From IMG/VR virus record IMGVR_UViG_3300009093_000043, positions 1 to 64,000 of that record: a DNA stretch of 64,000 nucleotides; one strand, written 5' to 3'. Every line of letters starts with the position of its first letter. Within the stretch, counting starts at the first letter, position 1. Positions 33,199 to 42,060 of the stretch are shown here, in pieces. The notes below the pieces were generated by a model. That model saw only the letters and a program-made list of their open reading frames with translations. It did no database searches and had not been told where the DNA came from. This DNA comes from a virus. The translations under genes and the position numbers were made by a program.

Positions 33199-36100
33199 TC
33201 AGCCCTTCGGATCGACCGTGAAGGTGAACTCGATCACTCCAGGCGTCAGGTACTCGGCGCTCGTGGGGTTGATGTCCTGGACACCGGTGACGAACCCGAC
33301 GATGTACGTCGCGAAGTAGTCGTGGTTCTGAGGCGCGTCTCCGATCGCGAGCGAGACCATGACACGGTTCGCCGTGATCTCGACTCGACGGGCGAGGCGC
33401 TCCGCAGCTGTGACGTACCCTTGCGAGGTGAGTGTCGCGTCGTCCGAGTAGCCGGGGATCACGAGACCTTCGGCGCCGATGATGAAGGAGACGCCGGCCG
33501 CGTTCTGTAGGCGCTCGGGGAGCGTCGACTGAAGCGTGAGGAGGTAGTCGTCCTGGTAGACGCCCTTGAACTGGCCGTCGGGTCCGCCGCCCGTCGTCGT
33601 AGCGGCGGTGAGGGTCTGGGTGAGGAGCCAGACGCTGACGGTCGCGTTCGACCAGTAGTCGATTCGAACCGAGTCCCCGAGCTGGGACGAGTTCAGCGAG
33701 TCCATCGCGACCTGGGACCCGAAGGACCGGGCCATCTTCGTCATCGGTAGGACGACGTAGGAGACGCCGGTCGTGTCGTCGATCGAGGCGACGACGTCCG
33801 ACTGGCGGAGCGGCGTCTTCATCCGGAGCTTCGAGAACAAGATCCCGAGGTTCGTCCGGATCGCATCGTCCACGACGTTCTGAACGAAGTTCTTCTTCAG
33901 GACGACGGTCGCGGTGATGTCGACGGGAACCGCGATCGCGGACTTCCCTAGGACGTCGGCGGTGGAGTGCTTCGTCGTGTCGATCGCCTGCTGAAGAGCG
34001 CTCGTCACGAGATTGATCTGGTACGTCACCACGAAGTTCTCGTCGTAGGAGTACGAGATCAGGATGCTCTCGCCGTCGGTGATCGCGCTCGAAGAGGTGC
34101 GCTGGATCCCGAGCGGGTTCGTCTGGTCCCCTTCGATGATCGTGTAGTCGGGCGAAGACGACGAGAACGGTCCGTTGTAGGTCACGGTCCCGTCAGCGTT
34201 CGTCACGACGACCGTGAGGGAGTCGGCCCCAAGCCGGAGAACGAACTCGGGGTAGGCCCCGACGATGACGTGGGGCTCGTCCGTGACCGAGAGGATCGCC
34301 CCCGTCGGGACGGCCGTCGCTGGGTCCGCGCTTCCGGTGATCTGGAGGTAGTCGCCCGCCTCCGTAGACCGCCCGAGGCCGAGGGGGCTGTTCGGGTGGA
34401 CGAGGGTGTAGACGTTCGTCTGAAGGGTCCCGGACGCCTCTCCGACGACCGAGGCCACGCTCTCGACAGGCTGGCGGGTGAAGGTGAACTTCTCCCCGGT
34501 CCGGTACCGGTAGTCCCCAAGGATCACGTCGGTGAGGGTTGGGGGAACCCACGGCTGGGGGACGGTGAGGTCGAGGGCGATCGTGTTGTAGTTCAGAATC
34601 GCGACGTTCGTCAGGTTGTAGCTGACCCCCGTCGTCGCGTTCCGAAGCCCGAGGCCGAGGCTCGGGTAGTTCAGCATCGCTGCGATCGGATTCGTCGGCG
34701 AGAGGTCGGAGTCGAGGGCTTGGAACTGGTAAGCTCCCGGGGCTCCTACGACGACGAACTGGACGTCACGCTTCCGGACGTAGGTGAAGGCGAAGGTGTC
34801 CGTGACGTTCGAGAGACGAACGCCCTGCTCCCAGACGTCGGTCTTCCCGCCGATGTGTCGTCCGAGGCTCGGGTCGAAGTCCCGCATCATGAGCGGGTTT
34901 CCGGCCTCGATGACCTGGGCCTGGATCACGCCCGGAACGCGAGCGGCCGTCTGGTAGTAGCCCTGGGTCGTTCCGGTATCGACTGCGGAGATCTCCCCGC
35001 GCGCGACTGCTGCCAGCTGAGCGTTCGTCTGGGAGTCGGTTCCGCCGAAGAAGGCCGCGTCGTTCGTCACCGAGAGACCGAACGGGGCTCCGGACGAGAT
35101 CTGACCCCGGCCCACGTTCCCGTTCGAGCCGGGGGTGACCGCTTGGGCCGGGACCGTGATGCTGTACTGGCCGGTCGAGGGGTTGTAGTAGGAGGCGAGG
35201 CGGGTGATGCTGATCTCGGCCGCTCGCGTCGTACGGAACTGGACTCCGTTCGGACCGGGGAGGAGAGTCCCGAGGAGGATCTGCCTCGTGGAGGTCGGAG
35301 TCGTGCTGGTGAAGAAGCGAAGCTCGCCGATCGCGCGCGCTCCCGTATCACGAGTCACCCCGAAGTTCGAGGCGACTTTGTCGAAGGCCCCATCAATCAC
35401 CGACTGGACCACCGCGACGTTCGAGAGGTAGAGGGCCTTTGCGAGCGCGATCTTGTAGGCGGAGGAAGCCGGAGGGATCGAAGCTCCGGTTCCGGTCGGG
35501 TCATCGATCGCGAGGAGGGTGTCGAAGGACGACGCCCGGTACATGAAGTCGAGGAGGAAGCGGATCCGCTCGGCCTCGGTCGAGAACGGATCGAGGAAGG
35601 TGTCACGAGTGATCGAACCGGGCTGGACGGCGATGTCCTTGTTGGCGCGGTTGATTGAGACGATCGCGTTCTCGACGATCTGCTGACGAGAGACCGAGGG
35701 GATCACGGCGATCCCCACCCGAACGTTGATCGGGCCCGCTACGACTTCGGCCGAGAAGCTCGACTCGAACTCGACCTGGGCGATCGGATCGAAGTAGAGA
35801 GCCGTGACGACGTAGTAGAGGGGCTCCGTGTCCGGAAGAACGGCGAAGGTTCCGTTCGGGATCGTCGAGGGGACACTGGAGAGATTCCCTCGACGATCGT
35901 GAAGGAACTCGAAGTAGGGGACCTGCTCGATCGAGGAGATCGTGACGTCGGTCTGGATGTTGGTGACGATCTCTGGGATCTCGACCGCGCTGTTCACGTC
36001 CGTTTCGAGCGTGTCCTGGTTGGAGTTCTCCTGAGAGATCACCGCTCGAACGAAGAGAGGATCTGCCGTCGCCGCGAGGTTCTTCGAGACGAGGTTGAAG

Positions 36101-36627
36101 AGCTGGACTGTGTTCTCGCGAATCACCGGCGTCGTCACCGGCTGGGCGTTCAGCTTCGAGTAGCCCGTAGCTCCGCCGCCCGGGCTCGCCGACGCGTAGA
36201 AGTTGTAGCCGGTGATGCGAGAGTCGGAGAGACCCTGCGCGATCACGTTCACCGTCCCGTCGTTCCTCTCGACCGTGATCGAGGTCGGCGGGTTCGCTCC
36301 GGGAACGGCGACCGAGAGGAGCAGGACGCGAGCGGTGACCGGGGCGCTCGGAGGGCCGACGAGAGGGATCGAACGGACCTGGACGTCGTTCTCGCCCGCG
36401 AACAGTTCGAGCCCGTTCGGGTACGAGGTCGGGTTCGGGACGATCCAGCCACTGGAGCTGAATGAGACGAGGGACGGGTCCGACGAGAAGGCGCCGCCGC
36501 GGATCGAGACTTCGAGGTCTGCGGTGTCAGAGTTGATCGTACCGGTGAAGAAGCGAGTAGTGGTGATCGTCGAGAAGACGGTCGAGTCCACCAACGTTCC
36601 ATCCGGCGAAGCGATTTTCAAAGTCAT
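33199..36627 (-). CDS. Baseplate J-like protein (gpJ/gp6 type) with large N-terminal domain
   Basis: A 1142 aa protein. The baseplate_J-like core runs from about 310 to 1000: DPFSTEAERIRFLLDFMYRA (346-365), SVIDGAFDKVASNFG (409-423), VTPGSNGNVGRGQI (497-510) and GGTDSQTNAQ (528-537), the family's usual landmarks. Residues 1-300 form an added beta-sandwich region, possibly fibronectin-like, that standard gpJ (about 300-500 aa) lacks. In contractile tails this protein forms the baseplate wedge/ring. It overlaps the gp25-like gene by ATGA, matching the usual gp25-gpJ order. Confidence 0.85.
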   Translation of the reverse strand: MTLKIASPDGTLVDSTVFSTITTTRFFTGTINSDTADLEVSIRGGAFSSDPSLVSFSSSGWIVPNPTSYPNGLELFAGENDVQVRSIPLVGPPSAPVTARVLLLSVAVPGANPPTSITVERNDGTVNVIAQGLSDSRITGYNFYASASPGGGATGYSKLNAQPVTTPVIRENTVQLFNLVSKNLAATADPLFVRAVISQENSNQDTLETDVNSAVEIPEIVTNIQTDVTISSIEQVPYFEFLHDRRGNLSSVPSTIPNGTFAVLPDTEPLYYVVTALYFDPIAQVEFESSFSAEVVAGPINVRVGIAVIPSVSRQQIVENAIVSINRANKDIAVQPGSITRDTFLDPFSTEAERIRFLLDFMYRASSFDTLLAIDDPTGTGASIPPASSAYKIALAKALYLSNVAVVQSVIDGAFDKVASNFGVTRDTGARAIGELRFFTSTTPTSTRQILLGTLLPGPNGVQFRTTRAAEISITRLASYYNPSTGQYSITVPAQAVTPGSNGNVGRGQISSGAPFGLSVTNDAAFFGGTDSQTNAQLAAVARGEISAVDTGTTQGYYQTAARVPGVIQAQVIEAGNPLMMRDFDPSLGRHIGGKTDVWEQGVRLSNVTDTFAFTYVRKRDVQFVVVGAPGAYQFQALDSDLSPTNPIAAMLNYPSLGLGLRNATTGVSYNLTNVAILNYNTIALDLTVPQPWVPPTLTDVILGDYRYRTGEKFTFTRQPVESVASVVGEASGTLQTNVYTLVHPNSPLGLGRSTEAGDYLQITGSADPATAVPTGAILSVTDEPHVIVGAYPEFVLRLGADSLTVVVTNADGTVTYNGPFSSSSPDYTIIEGDQTNPLGIQRTSSSAITDGESILISYSYDENFVVTYQINLVTSALQQAIDTTKHSTADVLGKSAIAVPVDITATVVLKKNFVQNVVDDAIRTNLGILFSKLRMKTPLRQSDVVASIDDTTGVSYVVLPMTKMARSFGSQVAMDSLNSSQLGDSVRIDYWSNATVSVWLLTQTLTAATTTGGGPDGQFKGVYQDDYLLTLQSTLPERLQNAAGVSFIIGAEGLVIPGYSDDATLTSQGYVTAAERLARRVEITANRVMVSLAIGDAPQNHDYFATYIVGFVTGVQDINPTSAEYLTPGVIEFTFTVDPKG

Positions 36628-37742
36628 CGGCCGAAGCTCCCGAGGGACAACCTATTCGTTCCCGGAAGCGCATAGGCTCCGGGAGCGGTGTAGACGATGG
36701 TGATGTTGATGGGCTCGAAGGAGTAGTTGCGAACGGTGACGTCCACAAGGAACACCGTCGGGTCCTGGGGCGAGGGACGAACCCCCACGTTGTCGATCGA
36801 GTAGAGGCGCTCCTTCGGGGAGATCCTCTGGTACTTGGACTGGAGCGCCTGCTGGTTCTGAAGGTTCGCGAGCGCCGTTCGAATCGACTGCTGGATGTCG
36901 TTCGCCGTAGAAGGGTTCGCCTTCGAGCCGATCGAGGAGGAGATCGCCGACCCATACCACGGGTAGTAGATGTTGGACTTCAGCTCGGTGAGGACGATCT
37001 TCAAGCACGACTGGTAGAGAAGGTTCTCGTCCTTCACCATGATCGTCTTCCCGAAGGCGTCGTAGCGGAAGTCGTTCTCGACCTCGGTCGCTCGGCACCT
37101 CAGGCACGTGTTCCAGAAGACCGTGTACGTTAGAGCGAAGTAGTAGTTGGGGCGGATCGGCCGCTCGAACCGGATCAGGTAGCCCTCGTCGAACGTCGCT
37201 TCCTCGTTGGAGACAACGATGTTGAAGAGGTTGAACGGGGGGAGGACGATCTGACCGACGGCCCCGACCTGGTCCAAGAACCCGAGCCCCTGGATCGCGT
37301 TCCCCGAGACCCGAATCTGAGACTCGGCGCCCGAGGCGAGGTTCTCGCTGAGGGAGAGAATCCCATTCGCGACCGAAGCGACGAGGTAGGGACGCTCGGT
37401 CGGATTCGCGACCGCCGTGTTGATGATCGAGGCAATCTGATTCGCCGTCTGGTACCCGCTCGGAAGAGTCAACGAGAGGGTCCGAGCCTGGGTCTTGATC
37501 GTGAGGTCGGCGAGTCCTGGGGAGACCAGGTAGGGTTGGGCCTTCGCCGACGATAGAACGGCCGAGGACTGGACTCCGCGCGTCGGGCTCACGACGTACT
37601 GATCGTTCGCGAGGAGCTTCAGGAGCCCCGTCCCGGCGATCGGCTTCTGAGTTTGGAGCGTCGTCCGGTCGGCGGACAGAGTAACCCGTTCCTCCCCGAT
37701 GACGTGGGGGCAGGTCCAGCCAAGTTGAAGATCGGTAGACAC
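36624..37742 (-). CDS. Baseplate wedge gp25-like protein with N-terminal extension
   Basis: A 372 aa protein starting at GTG with AAGGGG upstream. The C-terminal part (about 226-350) matches GPW/gp25: FRYDAFGKTIMVKDENLLYQ, CLKIVLTELKSNIYYPWYGS, and final strands VDVTVRNYSFEPINITIVY. Normal gp25 is about 130 aa, so residues 1-220 are an extra domain with strand-rich sequence and a CLRC pair (213-216). In contractile phages gp25 links the sheath initiator to the baseplate. Its neighbour is the gpJ-like gene. Confidence 0.75.
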   Translation of the reverse strand: MSTDLQLGWTCPHVIGEERVTLSADRTTLQTQKPIAGTGLLKLLANDQYVVSPTRGVQSSAVLSSAKAQPYLVSPGLADLTIKTQARTLSLTLPSGYQTANQIASIINTAVANPTERPYLVASVANGILSLSENLASGAESQIRVSGNAIQGLGFLDQVGAVGQIVLPPFNLFNIVVSNEEATFDEGYLIRFERPIRPNYYFALTYTVFWNTCLRCRATEVENDFRYDAFGKTIMVKDENLLYQSCLKIVLTELKSNIYYPWYGSAISSSIGSKANPSTANDIQQSIRTALANLQNQQALQSKYQRISPKERLYSIDNVGVRPSPQDPTVFLVDVTVRNYSFEPINITIVYTAPGAYALPGTNRLSLGSFGR

Positions 37743-37808
37743 TTCCCCTTACTGTACGCATAGGTGAGGTACGGGAAATCGGTCGAGACTCTATTGGGAA
37801 GAGCAGGT

Positions 37809-38141
37809 ATGGCGACTCGAAGTCCAGATCCAAGTTCCGTAGCGCGCCGCTTCGCGAATCGGTCTTGGGAACGTTCTCCGAAGGCTCTGACGCCTGCTCA
37901 AGTCGGAAAGATCTACGAAGCAGGGAAGAAGAGCTACCAGTCGTCCTACGCGAAGATGGTCGATGACATCTTCGCCGGGATCAAGAAGGCCACCGCGAAG
38001 CTCGGTTTCGAGCCCTTCTACGACGTCGAATGGTTCCGGTTGATGGGGAGCGGGATTCGCGAGTCTTACTCTTGGTCTTCGCTCCCTCCCGACATGAAGG
38101 AACGAATTGTCCGGGCGATCAATCCGGCCGTAGACGAGTGA
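37809..38141 (+). CDS. Hypothetical protein
   Basis: A 110 aa protein beginning MATRSPDPSSVARRFANRSW; the ATG at 37809 is preferred over a GTG at 37764 because AGCAGGT precedes it. The N terminus is basic and helical (SVARRF, ALTPAQVGKIYEAGKK), and the C-terminal half is alpha/beta with FYDVEWFRLMGSGIRESYSW. It diverges from the gp25-like gene. Function unknown. Confidence 0.65.
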   Translation: MATRSPDPSSVARRFANRSWERSPKALTPAQVGKIYEAGKKSYQSSYAKMVDDIFAGIKKATAKLGFEPFYDVEWFRLMGSGIRESYSWSSLPPDMKERIVRAINPAVDE

Positions 38142-38146
38142 TTCCG

Positions 38147-38153
38147 GCGTAAG
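38147..38153 (+). promoter_or_regulatory. GCGTAAG motif upstream of gene at 38177
   Basis: GCGTAAG ends 23 bases before the ATG at 38177, and a separate GGAGG ribosome site lies between them. Confidence 0.4.
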
Positions 38154-38176
38154 GTCGGATCGGAGGTATCCCACCT

Positions 38177-38617
38177 ATGTCCAGCAACATGTCCCTGTTC
38201 ACCGAGATCAGCGAGTACCGCGACGGAATCAAGCATCGTGTGCATCGCCTCCGGCGCAATCTCGCGAAGTGCGACAAGGCTCCGGAGATCCTCAGCCACG
38301 ACGAACTCGGGAAGCTGGAGATCCTCCGCGGAAAGATGCTGAAGGAAGTGAATCGCTTGGAGACGCTTTTCCGCGTCGTGTCGGAAGACCTTCGAGTGAC
38401 TGGAAGCGCTCTCGCCCACGAGATCGTCGAGACCGAGAACGAACCCCTCTACCAGCCCAATCGTTCCAGCGGAGGCAACCTCGCTCTCATGGTCGACGAC
38501 CGCGACGGAGACACGGACGAAGAAGAGGACTACCGTCCGGAGGTGGTGGAGGAGCGTCGGAAGGCTTCGCTGAAGAAGATGTTCCTCGGTTGGATCGAGA
38601 CCGGTCGAATCACCTGA
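38177..38617 (+). CDS. Helical hypothetical protein
   Basis: A 146 aa protein, helical in residues 1-75 (ISEYRDGIKHRVHRLRRNLA, LEILRGKMLKEVNRLETLF), with an acidic segment near 108-118 (DDRDGDTDEEED) and a basic C-terminal helix. CGGAGG precedes the ATG. It is followed by a strong terminator, so it closes a short transcript. Function unknown. Confidence 0.7.
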   Translation: MSSNMSLFTEISEYRDGIKHRVHRLRRNLAKCDKAPEILSHDELGKLEILRGKMLKEVNRLETLFRVVSEDLRVTGSALAHEIVETENEPLYQPNRSSGGNLALMVDDRDGDTDEEEDYRPEVVEERRKASLKKMFLGWIETGRIT

Positions 38618-38636
38618 ACCGCCAGTAGTGAAAGAG

Positions 38637-38673
38637 AAAGGCCCGGGGCTCTGAGGAGCATACCGGGCCTTTC
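38637..38673 (+). terminator. Rho-independent-type terminator
   Basis: AAAGGCCCGG pairs with CCGGGCCTTT across a 16-base loop, 20 bases after the TGA of the gene at 38177. The descending arm ends in TTT; the run of Ts is short, but the stem is very stable. Confidence 0.8.
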
Positions 38674-38696
38674 CCACATCTCATCCCAGAGACTCG

Positions 38697-38712
38697 GTGG
38701 AGGCGCCTCCAC
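38697..38712. repeat. Perfect 16-bp palindrome
   Basis: GTGGAGGCGCCTCCAC is perfectly self-complementary. It lies between the terminator and the first fibre-like paralogue, about 135 bases before its ATG. It could be an operator for a dimeric protein or a cruciform; nothing else marks it. Confidence 0.6.
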
Positions 38713-38847
38713 AACGTCGCTCTGGTTCCCTCAATGAGAGTTCGCTCGAACCTCAACGGGGACCTTCCGCCGCCGCAAATCGCGCGCAAACGGGATTGAG
38801 GTACCTTACGCCGAGGCCGGTGACTTGGTTATGGGTCGTTGTTTGCA

Positions 38848-40536
38848 ATGACGACCCCTCGAAAACTCTACCAGGCTATCGGAGCTACCCCTTCCAGCGC
38901 TCGCGACGCCATCGGAGCGTTCGGGCCGACGTCTTCGGTACCGGGTCCGGTTCTCGACGCGAATACGACGGCTTCCGCCTTGCTGGCGTACCCGTTCGCG
39001 ATCTTCGAGCCCACGGCGACTCGTACGATCGACGTTCCGGGGACCGGAGGGACGGCTTGGGATCTTTCGAAGTCCGCCGTGATCCGCGTCATGAAGGGCA
39101 CGCGAGTCGCGAGCGGGATCGTGATCGACGTCGCGACGAACGGAGGAGGTCTCTGGACTACTCCCGCCGGTCTCAACCAGAACTACACGCTCAACACGAG
39201 CGACGACTACTACTCGGGCTCGTGGGACGTGATCATCAACGGCCCCGCGAAGACGGTTCGTGTCGTCACGTACCCGTTGGGAACCCTGGAGCCGATGTGT
39301 CCGGCCCCGAGCGCTGGCCCAGGCGATACGATCGACATCTTCACCACCGGTGTCTTCTCGAACCAGGGTAGTACGGCCGGAAGCTACCAGACCGGCGCCC
39401 CCCGTGCGGACGGGGCCGCCTTCATCGCCAACCAGGTCTCGAACACTCGTCGCCTCCAGGATCTCGGGGACGGCAACGGTCAGCGACTCCTCATGGAGTC
39501 TTCCCACACGAACCTGATCCTTCAGAGCGAGACGCTCTACACGGCGGGGGCGATCACGGCGCCATGGGTGGCGATCGGAGCTACGACGGGTCTCGGGGGC
39601 CAGGGAGGCTCTCCCCGAGGCGACGCGACCACGACGAACCTGATCTTCTCGGCTTCGGCCGCAGACGGTATCAAGCAGCCGTTCACGATCGCGGTCGACA
39701 CGTCCGCCATGTTCTCGGTTTGGGCTCGGGTTACTTCCGGGACCGGGCTGGCCCGCCTTCAGATCTTGAAGAAGGACGCCACGACCCAGACCACGACCGA
39801 CTTCACCCTCACGACGACCTGGCAGCGCCTCGAAATCCTCTGCCCGATCATCGGAGTGGACGGGGACGGGGGTACAGCCGAGGTTCGGATCCTCAACGGA
39901 TCCGACGGCGCGGCGCGTACCGTTCAGGTCTGGGGGGCTCAGTGCGAAAACGCCGCCGCTCCGTCGAGCTACATCAAGACGGTCGGAACAACCGTCGCCC
40001 GTACGCAAGAGACCCTCTACATCCCGACGGCCTCGGTTCCGGCGAGCTTCGGTACGCGAGGAATCCAGTTCGACGTGACGTGGGATTCGAGCACCGCCGA
40101 AGTCCTTCAGGTTCAGGGAGCGGTCTCGTTCTTCCTGATCTCGATGCTGAGTTCCGCCATTGCGCCGACCGTCTCTCAGTCGATTCGATGGGGCTCTCTT
40201 CTACAGGGACCGGGGGCGCGCGTTTCGATCGTCGACCTCAACACCTACCCCAGTACCTCGAACACCCGGACGGCTCCGAAGCAGTTCACGTCTCCCTTCG
40301 TCTGGAGCCGGAACCAGAAGATCACCTGCACCGCCCAGTTCTATCGAGGTGCGTTCGTGATCGCAAACGCGGGTACGGGCGTCACCACCACACACGTCCT
40401 CGGGGGCGGTCCGCTCACCTGGAACGTCGGAGGCCCTCTCTACATCGCAACCACCGCGCCCGTTTCGGCCACCTCCAGTACGTTCGGCGCTACAGGTCCG
40501 GCCTGCTCCTTCGGCCGTCTCATCACCAGCGCGTAA
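38848..40536 (+). CDS. Fibre-like virion protein, paralogue family member A
   Basis: A 562 aa protein. The ATG at 38848 is chosen because the N terminus TTPRKLYQAIGATPSSARDA aligns with the starts of the proteins at 42971 and 53966. After this roughly 25-residue segment comes a beta-rich body; residues about 285-370 (FSVWARVTSGTGLARLQILK ... VQVWGAQCENAAAPSSYIKT) match the carbohydrate-binding-type jelly roll common in phage tail fibres (W-GAQ-E...SSYI-T). It is probably an exposed adhesin or decoration protein. It stands alone on the plus strand, with a weak ribosome site. Confidence 0.75.
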   Translation: MTTPRKLYQAIGATPSSARDAIGAFGPTSSVPGPVLDANTTASALLAYPFAIFEPTATRTIDVPGTGGTAWDLSKSAVIRVMKGTRVASGIVIDVATNGGGLWTTPAGLNQNYTLNTSDDYYSGSWDVIINGPAKTVRVVTYPLGTLEPMCPAPSAGPGDTIDIFTTGVFSNQGSTAGSYQTGAPRADGAAFIANQVSNTRRLQDLGDGNGQRLLMESSHTNLILQSETLYTAGAITAPWVAIGATTGLGGQGGSPRGDATTTNLIFSASAADGIKQPFTIAVDTSAMFSVWARVTSGTGLARLQILKKDATTQTTTDFTLTTTWQRLEILCPIIGVDGDGGTAEVRILNGSDGAARTVQVWGAQCENAAAPSSYIKTVGTTVARTQETLYIPTASVPASFGTRGIQFDVTWDSSTAEVLQVQGAVSFFLISMLSSAIAPTVSQSIRWGSLLQGPGARVSIVDLNTYPSTSNTRTAPKQFTSPFVWSRNQKITCTAQFYRGAFVIANAGTGVTTTHVLGGGPLTWNVGGPLYIATTAPVSATSSTFGATGPACSFGRLITSA

Positions 40537-40537
40537 G
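40531..40537 (+). promoter_or_regulatory. GCGTAAG motif upstream of lipoprotein gene
   Basis: GCGTAAG overlaps the TAA of the preceding gene and ends 34 bases before the ATG at 40572. As it is partly coding, it may be coincidental here. Confidence 0.25.
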
Positions 40538-40571
40538 TAGGCTATCGGAGCGCCTCCCTTGAGGTGACCCG

Positions 40572-41147
40572 ATGCGTCTAGGACTGCTGTTCGTAACCCT
40601 GGTCGGGCTCGTAGGGTGTATCCCTGAGGCTGGGTTCATGTCCCGTCGCGCCCACTGGGACAACCACGAGTTCCCCCTCACGGTCTGCGCCTCTCCGTAC
40701 GTCGCGGCGGAAGACGACATGCACGCGCTCGACCTGACGGACCGAGTGATTCGCCAGGTCAACGACCGCCTCGGGTTCAAGGTCTACTCGATGGGTACCA
40801 CCGATTGCGAGGTGGTAGCGGTGATCGGGGAGCCGGTGGACGTCAACACGACCGGGGCTCCGGACGCTGACGGCAATACGGACCCGGGCGGAGCCGCGGA
40901 CGTCAATTACGTCCTCACCAGCGGGATGAGGTGCTCGGTTCACACCTTCAACACCGGTACGTCTGAGTTGACCTTCTACACGATCGAGCACGAGCTGGGC
41001 CACTGTCTCGGCCTCGCCCACGACGATTGGGACGGTAGCATCATGCGTCGCGTTCAGATCCCTACGCCGTTCGAGTCGTTTCCGCCCTGGATCGACGACC
41101 ACGACCGGTCTCTACTTCGCGACACGTACCTGACGCCTCAGCAGTGA
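40572..41147 (+). CDS. Lipoprotein with metzincin (matrixin-like) zinc site
   Basis: A 191 aa protein. The N terminus is a lipoprotein signal: a hydrophobic stretch and the lipobox LVGC, with Cys16 as the predicted acylated residue. The mature part holds HELGHCLGLAHD (140-151), the full HExxHxxGxxHD zinc motif of metzincins, and a Met-turn candidate SIM (156-158). Family knowledge: matrixin-type metallopeptidases cleave proteins outside the cytoplasm. For a phage this implies action at the host envelope, for example superinfection exclusion or receptor processing; that is inference. The TGA abuts the convergent TGA of the next gene. Confidence 0.85.
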   Translation: MRLGLLFVTLVGLVGCIPEAGFMSRRAHWDNHEFPLTVCASPYVAAEDDMHALDLTDRVIRQVNDRLGFKVYSMGTTDCEVVAVIGEPVDVNTTGAPDADGNTDPGGAADVNYVLTSGMRCSVHTFNTGTSELTFYTIEHELGHCLGLAHDDWDGSIMRRVQIPTPFESFPPWIDDHDRSLLRDTYLTPQQ

Positions 41148-42017
41148 TCAGCCGATTCCCGTCCAGTCCTCTTCGCCTGTAGGGGCGTCTTCCAAGAGGA
41201 CCGGATAGGGCGGGTTCAACGTACTGGCTCGGGGGGCGGCGAAGTTGTAGTCGCCCTCTTCGGTCAACGGATAGAAGATCTGATCGATCGAATTCACGAT
41301 CGTCGAGAGGTTGAACGAGATCGCGAAGTCGTCTCCGTAGGGGAGGTCCGAGATCACGCCTCCAACGGCCGTCGGGAGAATCTCATCGCGCTCGATCAGA
41401 AGCTGCTCCCGTAGATCGGCGAGCTTCAGAATCCGAGCTTCGAGGTCGTTCCGCTTCGTTCTGATCTCCGCCGACACCCACTCGCGGGCCGCGTTGATCA
41501 CCGGGGTCATCTCCGCCGACTCGCTGACGTAGGTGATGTTGCTCCCGAGCTTCCGGGGTGGGTAGCGCCAAAGAGGGAGCCAGCCGCCGGTATAGAGCCC
41601 CACGGTGACCGGGTCGGCGGAGCGGGGCGATACGATGCCCCCGTAGGGCTCGGTCTCTCGAACCACGACCGTCTCGGTTCCGTCCTCCGCCGTCGTCGCC
41701 TCGATGATCTGGAAGCTGTCCGGGTGGAGGAACATCGAGATGTCGAAGGGGTTCCCCCCTTGGGCGATGTACGCTTGGAGGAGGCGCTCCATCGAGGAGT
41801 TGGGGGAGACGTCGATTCCGACCCGCTTCTCGCTCATCGGGGAGTCGACGTCGCTGAGGTCGGTCCGCGAGTAGAGGACACGAATCTCTCCGATCCTCAC
41901 CAGCTCCGCGTTGATCGCGCGGATCCGGGCGAGGACGTCTCTCCGTTCGTTCAAGACGAACGAACGGAAGACCTGCCAGGCTCCCTGACGAAAGATCCCT
42001 GTCCAGCCGAAGCTCAT
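41148..42017 (-). CDS. Virion-type structural protein (289 aa)
   Basis: A 289 aa protein with helices at about 20-45 (FVLNERRDVLARIRAINAEL) and about 165-215 (AAREWVSAEIRTKRNDLEAR) and beta regions elsewhere (YTGGWLPLWRYPPRKLGSN). It is in the style of tail or neck components in this window, but no family is recognised. It shares a TGATCA palindrome with the convergent lipoprotein gene, both genes ending there without a spacer. Confidence 0.65.
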   Translation of the reverse strand: MSFGWTGIFRQGAWQVFRSFVLNERRDVLARIRAINAELVRIGEIRVLYSRTDLSDVDSPMSEKRVGIDVSPNSSMERLLQAYIAQGGNPFDISMFLHPDSFQIIEATTAEDGTETVVVRETEPYGGIVSPRSADPVTVGLYTGGWLPLWRYPPRKLGSNITYVSESAEMTPVINAAREWVSAEIRTKRNDLEARILKLADLREQLLIERDEILPTAVGGVISDLPYGDDFAISFNLSTIVNSIDQIFYPLTEEGDYNFAAPRASTLNPPYPVLLEDAPTGEEDWTGIG

Positions 42018-42060
42018 GTATCGACTCTACGAGAGGAGTCGATAGCCTACCGCGAGAGCG

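Noticed and set aside
33967-35658. Plus-strand open frame of about 563 codons
   Set aside because: It is antisense to the baseplate J-like gene and has shadow-frame composition.
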